64,000 nt of DNA from Harmonia axyridis (GCF_914767665.1 NC_059502.1:15190001-15254000), one strand, 5' to 3'; shown: positions 37,305 to 48,737, numbered from the stretch's first letter. A program made the numbers and translations. The notes: generated by a model from the letters alone, not told the origin.

Positions 37305-37560
37305 CAAGTGATGAGTTGGTAAATTCAGTAATTTTATTGAACTATAAGGCACTTATGAGAAAAAATTGTATTATTAAATACAAAAATTCCGAAATGTACG
37401 TCTGCTTTTATGTTAATTTAGTTATTCAATTTCTTAACCTTTCACTCAATTTGTACAGTTTTAGTTATTTTGAATTTTCTTCTGTTTGGTTATTAATTTT
37501 GTAATTTTCAGAATTGGAATTATATTCCAAGACAAAAAAAAATATATCATAAAGATGTAT
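37305..37560 (+). repeat. Dispersed repeat E, copy 5
   Basis: The fullest copy together with 10,705-10,950. Blocks 'ggtaaattcag', 'aactataaggcact', 'attgtattatta', 'atgtacgtctgcttttatg' and 'cactcaatttgtacagtttt' are shared. No known element class. Confidence 0.65.
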
Positions 37561-38484
37561 TTTTGTGAAGTAATAGACACAAAGTTGTCAATTTTTCGAT
37601 ATTCATATTGACAATCCTTAATCAAGTAGACTCATTGAATCTTAATGATATATACGAGTATTCGTTTCAGGCATCCATGAAATAACATGATTATTATGAT
37701 AATTTGACTATCTGCATCGCCGGTCCTATGCCAAGTTATACCATGAAAGAACAAATTCCTTCTTCTTTATTCAAAGATTTATCCTCAATCGTTTTAAAAT
37801 TGTAAAAACAAAAAATAAAGATACATATTGTAAAATTTGCATATTTTCTGCTAGTGTCAGAAATGATTCAGTGAAAAAACCCCCTCTACATAGGATATGA
37901 CCATAAATGGAATTTCCGATTTCAACTGCAAAAAATAATCGTATGAGAATGAGCTCCGAAGATAAGAATAACGCGAGAACTTGAACCATCCATCAAACCA
38001 ACAGAAATGAGGAATAGAACGATGTATCATTGAATGTGCCTTTTTCAACAACAACAATATTGAAGTTTCAAGTGTGGGGATCCGCAGCGATAAATCATCG
38101 TGATTTTAAGTTCGCATATGCGGGAGGAGGATCCTTGGAGGATTCTCTGGGAACCACGGCGGAAATGGTATTCATCTCGACTAAACTTATCTCGTTGAGA
38201 TGTACGGAAACCCGCGAAACTGCGGAATATTTCTTCAGCAGTTCGCTTATTCATTTAGGTGGATTTTATTTGATTTTTCATCTTGAAGGGGATATACAGC
38301 GTCGTCCAATTTCCCCAAAATTCCTTATGGATGATGTTGGGATAACTTGGATGCTGGATATCAATAATCGATGGAAATGAATCAGGTATTCCACATATTG
38401 ATATTCAGATTGTTGTGACAGGTGGTGGAATTGGTGATTCCAGGCGTTACAGAATACGAGCCTTACGTGGATAAGTATAGCTGA
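37561..38484. other. Non-coding stretch
   Basis: A 116-codon frame at 38,030-38,380 has no recognisable domain and an overlapping antisense frame; not called as a gene. Confidence 0.45.
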
Positions 38485-38568
38485 TATTAATAAATAAATA
38501 AAAACACTTGACTATACGTTCACAAATTTGTGAACGTATAGTCAAGTGTTTTTATTTATTTATTAATA
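38485..38568. repeat. Perfect 84-bp palindrome without spacer
   Basis: Two 42-base arms, 38,485-38,526 and 38,527-38,568, are exact inverse copies with the centre at 'cacaaatttgtg'. Arms start with 'tattaataaataaataaaaa' and include 'cttgactatacgttcacaaa'. The similarity stops at once outside the arms. It would form a full cruciform or a loopless hairpin. Confidence 0.92.
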
Positions 38569-39000
38569 ACGATGTTTCACCAAGTGTTGAGCGAGAGATC
38601 TATTTCTTTTATAGCTGATATGATTATTGAAAAAAAACATGGAATTTATTTCGTTTTTATGTTATGAGATTATTGGTAAAATGAGGATGAGATAATACAA
38701 AGATTTTTATTCAGAAAATTATGTACAAAAAGAGTATACATAGACTAGGTGGCCTATTGTGTTGAATGAACAGTTCCTATGTAACTGTTGTTACACTTGA
38801 GGGTGGTTCGAATGAACCTCACAATGAATGATCAATGATTTCACTAATTGATGATTTTTATAGAGAAATATAGGATTGAGGTTTCTATAGGAAAAAAAAA
38901 ATAAAAAACCTATTTGAGACCAATTTCGGGTGAGAATTATCAATAATTTGTGGTTATGTTTTTTGAAACGTAGGATGATGATTCAGAAACTAGGCTAATC
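38569..39000. other. Non-coding stretch
   Basis: Nothing recognised between the palindrome and the hAT fragment. Confidence 0.5.
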
Positions 39001-39330
39001 CAGTGTGAGTAGGGATTTATCAAGGCAAGTAGCTCGACATTTTAACCAACTTCTTGTCTTGAGAATCAAGCTCGTGAAAAATTACATACTTGATCTTGAC
39101 TTGACTTGATTTTAGATATTTATTGCTTGACTTGATATGGAGCAACTTTATATTGCTTGAGTTTAATATGCACGCCTCGCACGGTATATATTTCTGCAAT
39201 TTCGTGCGCGCTTCCTCGAGTTACGAGAGACTAAAGCATTCGCTAGTGTGACTTCGTTAGTAGTTTTCTCGCATTTCCATGAAACCTATTTGTAGATTTT
39301 GATAGTTTCAGAAATCGATTTGAAAATTGA
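39001..39330 (+). mobile_element. hAT transposon end fragment, copy 1
   Basis: It begins 'cagtgtgagtagggatttat', a hAT-style CAGNG terminus, followed by a dense array of CTTGA and TCAAG words in both orientations and the block 'ttctgcaatttcgtgcgcgc'. It matches the left 330 bp of the element at 49,687. Only the end is present; no transposase. A Penelope-like element follows about 200 bp downstream. Confidence 0.7.
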
Positions 39331-39548
39331 AAATAAAGGTTTTGAAAATCATTCAAATTGATTAATGTTTTTATTCAATATGAAACAGACTCGAAAAAAA
39401 ATATTAGAAACAAGAAAAACATACAGAATTCATTCAAAAAATATTACACACAAACATATATATATATATATTTATTTAAAAAACTAAAGAGAGTGAAAAT
39501 TTTCTCAGGAAAAAACAAAACTCAGGAAAAAACAAAACTAATTTAACT

Positions 39549-40622
39549 ATGGGAAATCCGCTTAGCCCGATTTTAGCCGAAATATTTATGGACTCCCTAG
39601 AAACTAAAATCCGAGAGAGCCCTTTCTACAAATGGTTCATTTATTGGTATCGTTACGTAGATGACATCCTAGCACTATTTACCGGTACTAAGAGACAACT
39701 CGCGATGTTTTTAGAATTCATAAATTCATTATCTCCTACAATTAAATTTACTTATGAAGAAGAACAAAATAAAAGTATTAATTTTCTTGACTTAAAAATC
39801 ACGAAAATTAATAATAAACATGATTTTTCAATTTTCCGAAAACCAACATATACAGATCTCACAATTCATTCCTCCTCTAACCACCCATATGCTCAAAAAT
39901 TAGCAGCTTATAATAGCATGATTTTTAGATTGATCAACATACCCATGACACATGAGAACTTTGATATTGAACTTAATACAATAAAACAGATTGCACTCAA
40001 CAATGGTTTCAATCCAGCTATCATAAATAAATTACTTAACCGAATGCAATTAAAAAAATCCATTTCACTTGTATATCCAACAATTTCACAAGATAATAAA
40101 TATATTTCCCTTTCATACATTGGACATAGATCTGAAAAAATAGCAAGATACCTAAAGAAAAATAATAATTACCATATTTCATTTGAAACTAGAAACTCAT
40201 TAGGAAATTTAATAAAAAACAATAAAGATAAAGTCGCTAAAGATAGAAAGTCTGGAGTCTATAAGTTGAATTGTGGTACTTGCCCATATGTATACATTGG
40301 TCAAACAGGAAGATCATTTAGGACTAGGATAGGAGAACATCAGAAAGCATACGTTAGCGGAACTTGTAATTCAACATATGCAGAACATCTGTTAGAGACC
40401 GGGCATGATTTCGACAACAATTTCGAAATTTTGCACGTAGAAAATAAGACCCTAAAATTGAATTTCCTTGAAGCAATGGAGATAAATAGGTACCATAAAA
40501 AACAGATTCTCCCCAACGACCAAACGGAACTAAATAAATCACCCTTACTCAACCTGTTTCGAAACCCAAGAATTTCCAGGATTTTATTATATTTCACACC
40601 ATATTTTTTTTCAACTATTTAA
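39549..40622 (+). CDS. Penelope-like reverse transcriptase (C-terminal part) plus GIY-YIG endonuclease
   Basis: A 357-codon uninterrupted frame. Residues 1-13 (MGNPLSPILAEIF) are RT motif B, and RYVDDIL at 35-41 is the catalytic motif C. SINFLDLKI near 77 and FRKPTYTDLTIH near 96 are RT thumb-side blocks shared with Penelope. The GIY-YIG nuclease occupies about 230-345: GVYKL at 236, C242 and C245, YIGQTGRSF at 249, Arg residues at 256-260, H264 and a Glu in FLEAMEI near 308. It would copy its own RNA at a nick made by the nuclease. The N-terminal half of RT (motifs 1 to A) is missing, so the protein cannot be active, yet no stop has accumulated: a recent truncated insertion. The first Met is simply the first in the surviving frame. 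Confidence 0.92.
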   Translation: MGNPLSPILAEIFMDSLETKIRESPFYKWFIYWYRYVDDILALFTGTKRQLAMFLEFINSLSPTIKFTYEEEQNKSINFLDLKITKINNKHDFSIFRKPTYTDLTIHSSSNHPYAQKLAAYNSMIFRLINIPMTHENFDIELNTIKQIALNNGFNPAIINKLLNRMQLKKSISLVYPTISQDNKYISLSYIGHRSEKIARYLKKNNNYHISFETRNSLGNLIKNNKDKVAKDRKSGVYKLNCGTCPYVYIGQTGRSFRTRIGEHQKAYVSGTCNSTYAEHLLETGHDFDNNFEILHVENKTLKLNFLEAMEINRYHKKQILPNDQTELNKSPLLNLFRNPRISRILLYFTPYFFSTI

Positions 40623-40656
40623 AGAACTGTATCCGAAATATGTAGTTAGTTACCAT

Positions 40657-40704
40657 GCTCACCTGACGAAGTCATGTTATCATGACGAAACAATTGTTGT
40701 GAAA
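40657..40704 (+). ncRNA. Hammerhead-like motif in the Penelope 3' region (type I topology)
   Basis: Stem I is TCAC (40,659-40,662) with GTGA (40,699-40,702). The core CTGACGA is at 40,663-40,669. Stem II is GTCATG (40,671-40,676) with CATGAC (40,681-40,686), perfect, with loop TTAT. GAAA is at 40,687-40,690. Stem III is short, AC with GT around loop AATT, then U as the cleavage base (GUU). One extra A (40,670) lies between the core and stem II, which could weaken activity. Penelope-like elements are known to carry hammerhead motifs in their terminal repeats, so position and fold agree. Confidence 0.75.
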
Positions 40705-40735
40705 ATAAATATATAAAGCGGAAATAAGTTATTTT

Positions 40736-42597
40736 ACTTTTTAATCATCAAAACTAATTTCGACGGCAAAAATTGTGAGGCGGTATTTTCTAATTTTTCA
40801 TTTTTGTGCTGTGAAATTCTCGGTAACTCATCTTTTGGAATAAGTAGAATCCAAATAAGGAATAAAGAAAGACTGAAAATTTCAAACAGTAGATGATTAT
40901 TTTTTCCTGCTCGAAATGGATTATAAATTAAAAAAAAAAGAATATTGAATAAACAAAATTTGGAGGAGAAGTGACTTTCCATAGTTCGCCTATCTAAAAG
41001 TGTCCTAATGAAACCATTGTTCTGGAGTTTGACAAGCACAAATTTTAACGGTGAAAATTTTAGGGGTCGTAATTAAAGTAATTCTCAGTAATTTATAATT
41101 GAAAATAATGAATCAAAATTCGTCCATAAGACATCTCTCTTCCACCCCAGAGATATTGCTTCATGACGAGTAGTAGCTTTTTCCGTGAAATTTGGTAGAA
41201 ACAAAATCTGGGTAACTAACGCGGAGTTGACCAAGGGATTTAAATTTTGTTTTATTTAAAATTTGGGAAATAAGTACGCATTCAACAAAAATACCTGTGA
41301 ATAATGGATTGCAGTTCCATTCGAAATTACCTGTTGATATTATAAACAGAACCAGTAAAATTCGAGAGAATGCCGAAAAAACTCAATATCGTAGTGACAA
41401 CGGTTTCTAAGATTCAATTCCGTTTTTCCAAAATTTGGAGTTGATCGTGTCACTAGAAAATTGAAAAAAATTAAACAAATAATCAAAAAAGCCGAATATT
41501 TCTTCAACTGCAGATCGCAATAGGTTGAAATTCGGCTTGTACCTATATCTGAAATAATCACACAAACGTTTATACTGCAGAACAGAGACAAAATTGTTCT
41601 GAATAAGCTTTCATAAAGAATGTTCATCCACAAAATCAGAAGAAAATGTCTGAGTTAAATATGCAACGTGTTTCGTTACCAGAAATTAAAATATATCAAG
41701 AGTGGTTCGTTTCATATTCATAACATTTCCGTCTCTACCGAAAACGCCATAAAGCATTCATGAAAACCCACCCAATATTCATTCGGGACGTTTCCTCAGA
41801 ATAAAAACACCAACTTTCATTATACGTGATTCCGATATAAAATCCTTAGAACTCCCAGGTCCTGTAATCGTAAAAATAAAGATCTGCTTCAATAGGTAAA
41901 GACTTTAAATGAAGCCTGCGTGAAAGTCTACGTTGGCGCTATTTGCAAAGCAAACTCATTACTTTGCTGCTAAACTGAAGGACTGATTCTGCCATTCGTT
42001 ATATGCTTCCCAGTTTAGAATTTTCCCCGTTCCTTCATCGCAGAGCCCCAGTCTGAACGAACGGAAGTTTATGCACCAGGGGTTTGCATTTAGTCCGCCT
42101 GAAGAATTTTCTGAACGACTACGCTATTGAATTCGACCTCGGGAAAGCGGGTCTGTCTTAACAGGTTGTCGAGATTAAATAAGGGAAGAAGAGGAGAACT
42201 CTCCAACTACGAACAACTCACATACTTTCATTTTGTATTCATTAGGAATAATCGTTTTTCGATGGTTATCGTGATCATTAGGTTTTTTGAGTTGACACGG
42301 AATTTCGAAAAATACTATATAGAAGCTTTTACATAATCGCAATATGTTTTATAATACCTATATTATAATTGTGGTGAATTTTTGCTAGTTCGAGAGGTGG
42401 TCCCGCTTGTTGCATTATTCTCGGCAGAACTGTACCAGCAAAGTCACCATGATAACCTATGGATTGAGAGGTCACTATGGCAGAGGCAACTGAGTTGTCA
42501 TACAAATGATGCCGTCAGTTTTGCCAAGATCAAACACCACAATCTCTTGAGAGAGGGCCTTAACATACAGGGTAATCCACGAAGACCGTTGGTTAGA
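40736..42597. other. Non-coding stretch
   Basis: No gene or repeat recognised. Frames of 97-101 codons on the minus strand near 40.75 and 41.35 kb have no known domain. Confidence 0.5.
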
Positions 42598-42860
42598 CTT
42601 CGGTGAGACGTCCTCGAGCCAAATTTACGTAGGTGCGCCTTCTTCCTAACGATTATGCGTGTTTCGTCCCGAGATAGCTGGTGGACTCTTCAGTTAGTCA
42701 ATCTAGCGAACTCCACCCTCCACCTAAGACCCCCTATCACACCATCGTGGAGGGGTAACTCTGCTGCAATGCGACGACCCACTTAAACCCGCCGGGGCCG
42801 TAGTTGAGTGTGGTGCAACGCCCATAACGCCACCTCTCGGGCAAACAGAGTCACCACAAG
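42598..42860 (-). mobile_element. Hammerhead-bearing short repeat, copy C
   Basis: Inverted relative to copies A and B. On the minus strand it starts 'ttgtggtgactctg' (42,855 downward) and continues with 'gcccgagaggtggcgtt', 'gcagcagagttacc' and 'ccacgatggtgtgat'. It is locally GC-rich compared with its surroundings. Confidence 0.7.
42657..42734 (-). ncRNA. Type III hammerhead ribozyme, weakened stems
   Basis: Minus strand: cleavage triplet GTC (42,728-42,730), stem I TTAG with CTAA (four pairs), CTGAAGA (a permitted CTGANGA variant, 42,687-42,693), stem II GTCC with GGAC, and GAAAC (42,661-42,665). Stem III retains only about two pairs. All catalytic core bases are present, but stems I and III are shorter than in copy A, so activity is doubtful. 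Confidence 0.68.
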
Positions 42861-43607
42861 AATATCCCAAAGAAAGACTCAAAATGAACAACTGATATTT
42901 TATAGTTTAGCTTTTTTGGGAGAGATAAATTCTTTGAGTGATCTGGTTATGAATGAAAAAACTAGCTGTTATATAAATTGGTATAATTTCCGGTGAAACC
43001 GTGAGGTCGAACGAATCTCAAGTTTTTCCCAAGAATTCATGTCTCCCAACAATTAGCTCCTCTATAAAGTTTTTACTTGAAATTTTCCTAACAGTGGCCT
43101 TCACGAATCACCTTCTATACATTTGCAGGAATTCCATTGGCATATACAGGTTGAGCTCCGAGTTAAGTCAACCATCATCAAGCCAAATACTTGAATCAAT
43201 GGTGGTGAGTATCGGGTAATGGAATCCAAAGATTCATGAAAAACTCTTTATTTCATGAATCCGAGCGTTCGGCTATTATCATAGCCCTATTATTCAAGGA
43301 TTGAGTTGTTCCTTGAAAAAACTGTGTCCCCCCATGAAGATCGAAAGAAAATATGTGCAATACTTTTTAGTTCGAAGGGAATTCTTTCAATAAATAGTGG
43401 CATTTTACAATGATTGTAATCTACCTATTTTTCGAATGTAGTAGGAAATCATCGAATATTATATCGTTTTTATTTTTGTTTTTACTTGATATGAAGCTTT
43501 TATAAAATATTGTTCACAAAGTGCTTTTTCCCCAAGTTAAAATTCATTGTATAGGTATTGTATTTGTTTCTGAAAAGTAGGACTTTTCGCAATTGTTATC
43601 GATAAAT
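42861..43607. other. Non-coding stretch
   Basis: Nothing recognised. Confidence 0.5.
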
Positions 43608-45226
43608 CACATCGATAATTTCTTGTGGGGATATTATCCAGAACACAATAAACTGACTTCTTAAGTATGGTTCATTTATCTTTTCAATGATAATGAAATA
43701 AATAATAAATATTTCAATTAACTTTGCTTTAGAAAATGATGTATATTGTATAGCTCCCCATTAGATTCAATCAAAGTTCCTGCCAGAATCTTTTACCATA
43801 TACACTGGTGCATTATTTGAAGGCACTAGCTGAGGGCTTTTCCTGATTACTGAAAATGGGCTAGATTTTACCGTTCACCATTTGATTTTGATGAACTGAT
43901 AGCTAGTTGAAATGATGAAAGAGCACCATAATAAAGCATTCAAAACACAACTAGTTTTGCTTCTGCATAAGCTTCGTTCTGCGATGTCTCAAAAGTCAAG
44001 AAACATGCACCTCCTCCAACTCTGACTCCATCACCAATCTGACTTCAAGATTCTCTTCTAGATTGAATTTTAACACTAGCTTGCATGTTTTTCCGAAGAA
44101 TGAGGTTACATAACTAGCCTTTTCATCTCCTTTTATCTATAGACCGCCAATACGGCAGGCATACAAAGGACACCAACCATTTTCCTATCTGCCTATCAAA
44201 TTAGTATTCCATCATCGAACTAGAAAAAATCGTTCTCTTTTAACAATTTTTTCACCATCGTTTCCGCGTAGACTGTTCCTTATATTGCTAACAGAAAGCA
44301 TAAAGCGACTGGTTGAAGAAATATGCATCTCCTCCAACTCTTACTCCATCGCCAATCTGACTTCGAGATTCTCTTCTGGATTGTACTTTAAAACTAGCTC
44401 ACACGTTTTTCCGAATAATCAGGTCACCTGACTAGCCTTTTCATCTCCTTTTATCTATAGACCGCCAAGACGGCACACATACAAAGGATACCAACCATTT
44501 TCCTATCATATTAGTATTCCAACATCGAACTAGAAAAAATCGTTTTCCCCTAACAAATTTTTCACCATCTGTAGACTGTTCACATCAATAATTTCTTGTG
44601 GAAATATTATCCAGAGCATAATAACCTGAGAATGGTCCAGTTATCTTTTCGATGATAATGAGATAAATAATAAATATTTCAATTAACTTGGCTTCAGATA
44701 ATGATGTATCATCGATGAAACAAGCTTTCCAATAGATGCATCCAAAATTTCTGGCAGAATCTTCTGCCCGAAACACTGGTACATTGTTTGAAGGCACCAG
44801 TTAAGGGCTTTCGCTGAGGACTGAAAGTAACTTAGATTCTATCATTCACCATTCGCTTTTGATAAACTGATAGCTGGTTATAATGATGAAAGAGTACCTA
44901 CTGTAATAAAGCATAAGCTCTGTCCTGTTCTGTGATGTCTTAAAAGTCAAGAAACATGCAGCAAGATTTAAAAATTCTCTTCTGGATTGTATTTTCACCC
45001 TAGCTCACACGTTCTTCCAAAGAATAAGGTTACCTGACTAGCCTTTTCATCTCCTTTCATCCACGGTAGACATACAAAGGATACCAACCATTTTCCTATC
45101 TGCCTATCAAATTAGTATTCCAACATCGAACTTGAAAAAATCGTTCTCTCCTAACAATTTTTTCACCATCCTTTCCGCGTAGACTGTTCCTTATATTGCT
45201 AACAGAAAGCATGAAGCGACTGGTTG
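43608..45226 (+). repeat. Local tandem triplication of non-coding DNA
   Basis: Unit 1 runs 43,608-44,315 from 'cacatcgataatttcttgtg' to 'gcgactggttg'. Unit 2 (44,316-44,580) is a partial copy starting at 'aagaaatatgcatctcctcc'. Unit 3 (44,581-45,226) restarts at 'cacatcaataatttcttgtg' and again ends in 'gcgactggttg'. Unit 3 has lost about 30 bp in two places. No frame is conserved across the units. Confidence 0.85.
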
Positions 45227-45799
45227 CTGTTTGGCTGGCTAAGATGGCTCCAATAAAAGCAAGACGTGATACTCATACCAGACCCAGGCCGAATTCTAAA
45301 TGGCAACAGGTTATCTCGCTCCGCAGATATTTACCAACAACTCCGACCGTTCTGAGCTTAATATTGAATTTTGACTTTCCCCATTGCCCTCCTTACCTCG
45401 TTTATTCAGTCGCACTCTGGAAGTTCTCTTCTCGCCTTCTTTGGATTTACACGGCGCGTGTTTTCTCTGTATATATAGCACTGGCATTTTTCAACGAAAA
45501 GCGCTGTCACATGATTTGAATGATAATTCTGAAGTTTTGTATTGGCGCACCAGCATATAGGCTATTTTTGGGCGTTTATTCACAGAACGGATTGCTCTAT
45601 GGTTTTGCCACAATGTCAGTGTTTTTAGAATTTGGAGCCAAGAATTGTTCAATTCAATGATAATGAATCTCTCCCCAAACTAGATTTTGTTCGTTTGTTG
45701 ATGCGTTCACAAAGATGATAACTCTCGAAAGGCAGAATCTCGAAACTTGAGAATCACAGAATAGGTTTTGATCTATAATGCCGTGCTTAAATTAAGGTT
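45227..45799. other. Non-coding stretch
   Basis: A 107-codon frame spans the triplication edge (45,196-45,519) with no recognisable domain; not called. Confidence 0.45.
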
Positions 45800-46100
45800 A
45801 ACACTTACATTTAAGAGGAAACACCACCACGTGGCTGCTCAGTGCCAAGCAAAATCAAAGATATTTCTTCTTACAAATAACCGATTTTTATACGGTTTTC
45901 ATAACATTCTTCAAACGATAAGCTACATAGAAGAAAGTAAATATTTTTAATCAGATGATAAAAAAAAGAAAATGTACTTTGTACAAAGAAAAATGATGAA
46001 TTTTTTGAATATCCGTGAGGAAAAACCTACCAAAAATCTTCAGAAAAGAAGTAAAGATTTCGTGAAGGTCGTCGTACAGTGCTGCCCTCTACTTACTTGC
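45800..46100 (-). repeat. Dispersed repeat F, copy without BEL insertion (empty site)
   Basis: Read on the minus strand it carries 'gtagagggcagcactg', 'gatttttggtagg', 'aaaatatttactttcttc', 'tatgaaaaccg' joined directly to 'tataaaaatcggttatttgt', then 'gagcagccacgtggtggtgt'. The same order flanks the BEL/Pao element at 55.4-55.6 and 62.7-62.8 kb, so this is a natural unoccupied paralogue. Confidence 0.8.
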
Positions 46101-47515
46101 TCTAAAAAAAAAAGGATTTGTTTTCGTTTAGATGTTATAAGAATTCGAAGAATATATTTTCTGTTAAGTCCAAATGATGTTTGGACATTATATAAACCTT
46201 TCTCAACAATAATAATTGTTCGAAATGTTCACTTTTGTATGAACCGAGAAAAGCCTCACATCGACGAAAAATTTCGTTTCTCATTTAGTTTGCGGTATCT
46301 TGAATTTTATTGAATAATTATTGATGATATGTGATTTCAACATTATCGAAAAGCTGCTTCATCTGTCCCTATGCATCAAAATGTAACGAATTGATTTCTG
46401 AAGAACGAGGTGGCCTTCATAATAGTCTCTCTTGACCTATCCATTTATTCGAGAAGAAAAAAAGTTTGTTTAAAATGGAAAACATTATTCCCATTGAAGT
46501 AACCATCCCCTTCACCATTTTGTAAACTTTCAATTCTACAATGTAGAATGTAATGAACCAGTTCAATGTCTCAAGCCACTGGTTTTTATCATTATTATTA
46601 TCAACCATTTCACCATAGAGTTCTGCGGTTCAGAGTGATTCGAAAATAATAGGATGAGTAAAATATCTATGCCTTGGGAAGAACTCAATAGCTTGAATTT
46701 CAAAACATTTGATTCTTCAAATTTTATGGGGTCGATTCAATGTGATGTGAAAATAATGAACCTTCATGTTAAATTAATCACTTCTCCAAGATCCACGTCA
46801 ATTTTTCATTTTCCATTTCCAACTTTTCCAACAATTCGCTTCGATATCAACGGAACGAATTAATTAACTTTTTTTACCTCGAATTACACGGTGGAAGTTT
46901 GTGGCTTGAATGCAGAAACATGCTGAATAACGCTGAATAATTTCTCATGAGTTTATTATTCCCTCATATCGTTCTGATTCTATTTGCCTTCTCGATGAAA
47001 ATTTATGGTTCATCATGGAGCCAACCTGCTGTATTCGTATTGGATTTTTTTTTCGAACAAATTCCCTGTGAAATCGCATTGGCTGCAACAGTTTTCTTCT
47101 CGATATATTATCATTGAAGAATTGTTTTTGTCGATATTTGATTTACCTGAATGTGAAAACTCCGAATTCCTCATAATGGTTTATTATTTCCGCATGTCTC
47201 AGACGATTTCGAATTGAAATATTGCTTATGAAATGAAAAAAATATGTTAAGCAAATGGAAAACGTATAAGTAAAATGCAATTGAGATGATGATACACTCA
47301 TTCATGATTCTGAAAATATTGGGGTTGAAGTTTATTAATGAAAAATATTTGATTTAGTACATTTTTGATTTTGTGAATCGTGTGAAATTTGATCTTCAAA
47401 CTTCATTGCTAGTGATAAAATATCGAAATGGTGTAACGACTGATGTAAAAAATAATTTCATAGGAGTTTTGAAAAAAAATTACCTCATCTGAATTCGAAG
47501 ATATATCATTACATA
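46101..47515. other. Non-coding stretch
   Basis: No recognisable gene; frames of 60-70 codons only. Confidence 0.5.
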
Positions 47516-48737
47516 GGCGTACAACTTTGCTCCCACCGTTTTTCCGAAATTAGAGGCTTTATTGTAAAAACTGATCATACATTTATGATTCAAAGTAACG
47601 TCCAGTACTTTCTCCCATCTTTCGGGCAGTGTACGAATCCCGCGTTGAAAAACTGGTCATCTTTTGAAGCGATTTACGCATCGATCCAATTTTTACTTCT
47701 TCATAAAACCGGAAGTGCTGGTCATCCAGGCCGTGTGCCATTGATCGAAACAAGTGATATTCCGAGGTAGCAACGTCTGGAGAATACGGCTGGTGGTGTA
47801 GGACTTCCCATTTCAACGTTTTCAATGTAATGTAAGTATGTCTGTAAAATCACTCAATTATGTCTCTCGTTGTATTGCGGCCGTTTGTCTTTCAATGCTC
47901 GGTTCAAATGCATTACTTGCGTTCGATTAAGATCCACTGTGATTACTTCAGTCGGTTTTTACTACTCATAACAAACTACGCCGAGCTGGTCTCATCAAAT
48001 ATTGAGCATGACCTTGCAACCGTGATAATTAGGTTTGGCCGTCGACGTGGAAGCATGGCCGGGATATCTCCATGATTTTCTGCGCTTGGGATTATCGAGA
48101 TAAACCCATTTTTAGTCACAATGCTATGCAAAATTCCCTACCGTCTTTTCCTTGCAAACAGCTGTTCACAAGCAAGCATACGCCGTTCAACATCACTCGG
48201 CTTCAACTCGTACGGCACCCAATTTCCTTGTTCCTGAATCATTCCCATGACTTTCAGGTGTTTTAAAATGGCTTGTTGCGTCACTCCCAATGATCCTGAC
48301 AATTCTCTGACACCAGTCTTCATCAAGTAATGCCTCCAATTCTGCATCTTCGAAAACCTTCTCTCTTTTACCGTCATGCTGGTCTTCGACATCAAAATCA
48401 CCGTTTTTGAAGCGTTGAAACCACTCTCAACACGTTCTTCAACTAATAACGGCCTCACCATAGGTATTTGAGAGCATTCGATGAGCTTCAGCCGCAGATT
48501 TCTTCATATTGAAGCAGAAAATTAAAAACTTTCGCAAAAGACGAGAATTTGGCTAGTAAGCTGACATGTTTAATCGAGAATAACTGTATGATGCAGACAC
48601 AAATCGTCTAATATTTCGATGGTGTAATGTTAACAAATACTTAAGCTTATTGTATGACATCTACGAGTCATTTATTTCGACTACCACTTACCGCTACAGC
48701 CATCTATTGCAAAATGGCGGTAGAAAAGTTGTACACC
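47516..48737 (-). pseudogene. Mos1-like mariner relic, family B copy 3 (both ends present)
   Basis: Terminal repeats 'ggcgtacaactttgc' and (inverted) 'ggtgtacaacttttc' lie inside TA duplications (47,514-47,515 and 48,738-48,739). At 1,222 bp it is nearly full length. Minus-strand transposase pieces in order: KKSAAEAHR, FDVEDQ-type region, SLGVTQQAILKHLKVMGMIQ, GNWVPYELKPSDVERRMLACEQ, WDQLGVVCYE-like, and KTLKWEVLHHQPYSPDVATSE followed by YHLFRSMAHGL. The third catalytic Asp (APSD) reads TSE. Many frameshifts show it is older than family A. Confidence 0.88.

Larger units (their letters stand above)
39490..40735 (+). mobile_element. Penelope-like element, 5'-truncated
   Basis: The coding part starts within the RT domain, so the element lost its 5' half, as is usual for target-primed retroelements. 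It is followed by a 3' untranslated region holding a hammerhead-like motif, and ends near the A/T-rich 'aagcggaaataagttatttt'. The sequence just upstream contains a direct duplication of 'ctcaggaaaaaacaaaa' (39,504-39,537) and an AT microsatellite at 39,458-39,472. The exact 5' junction is not defined. Confidence 0.8.

Noticed and set aside
38030..38380. 116-codon frame
   Set aside because: No known domain, antisense frames of similar size overlap it.
39458..39472. AT microsatellite upstream of the Penelope-like element as a promoter
   Set aside because: Simple repeat only; no further promoter evidence.
45196..45519. 107-codon frame downstream of the triplication
   Set aside because: Begins inside a non-coding repeat unit and has no motif; the start region is repeated at 44.29 kb without the rest.
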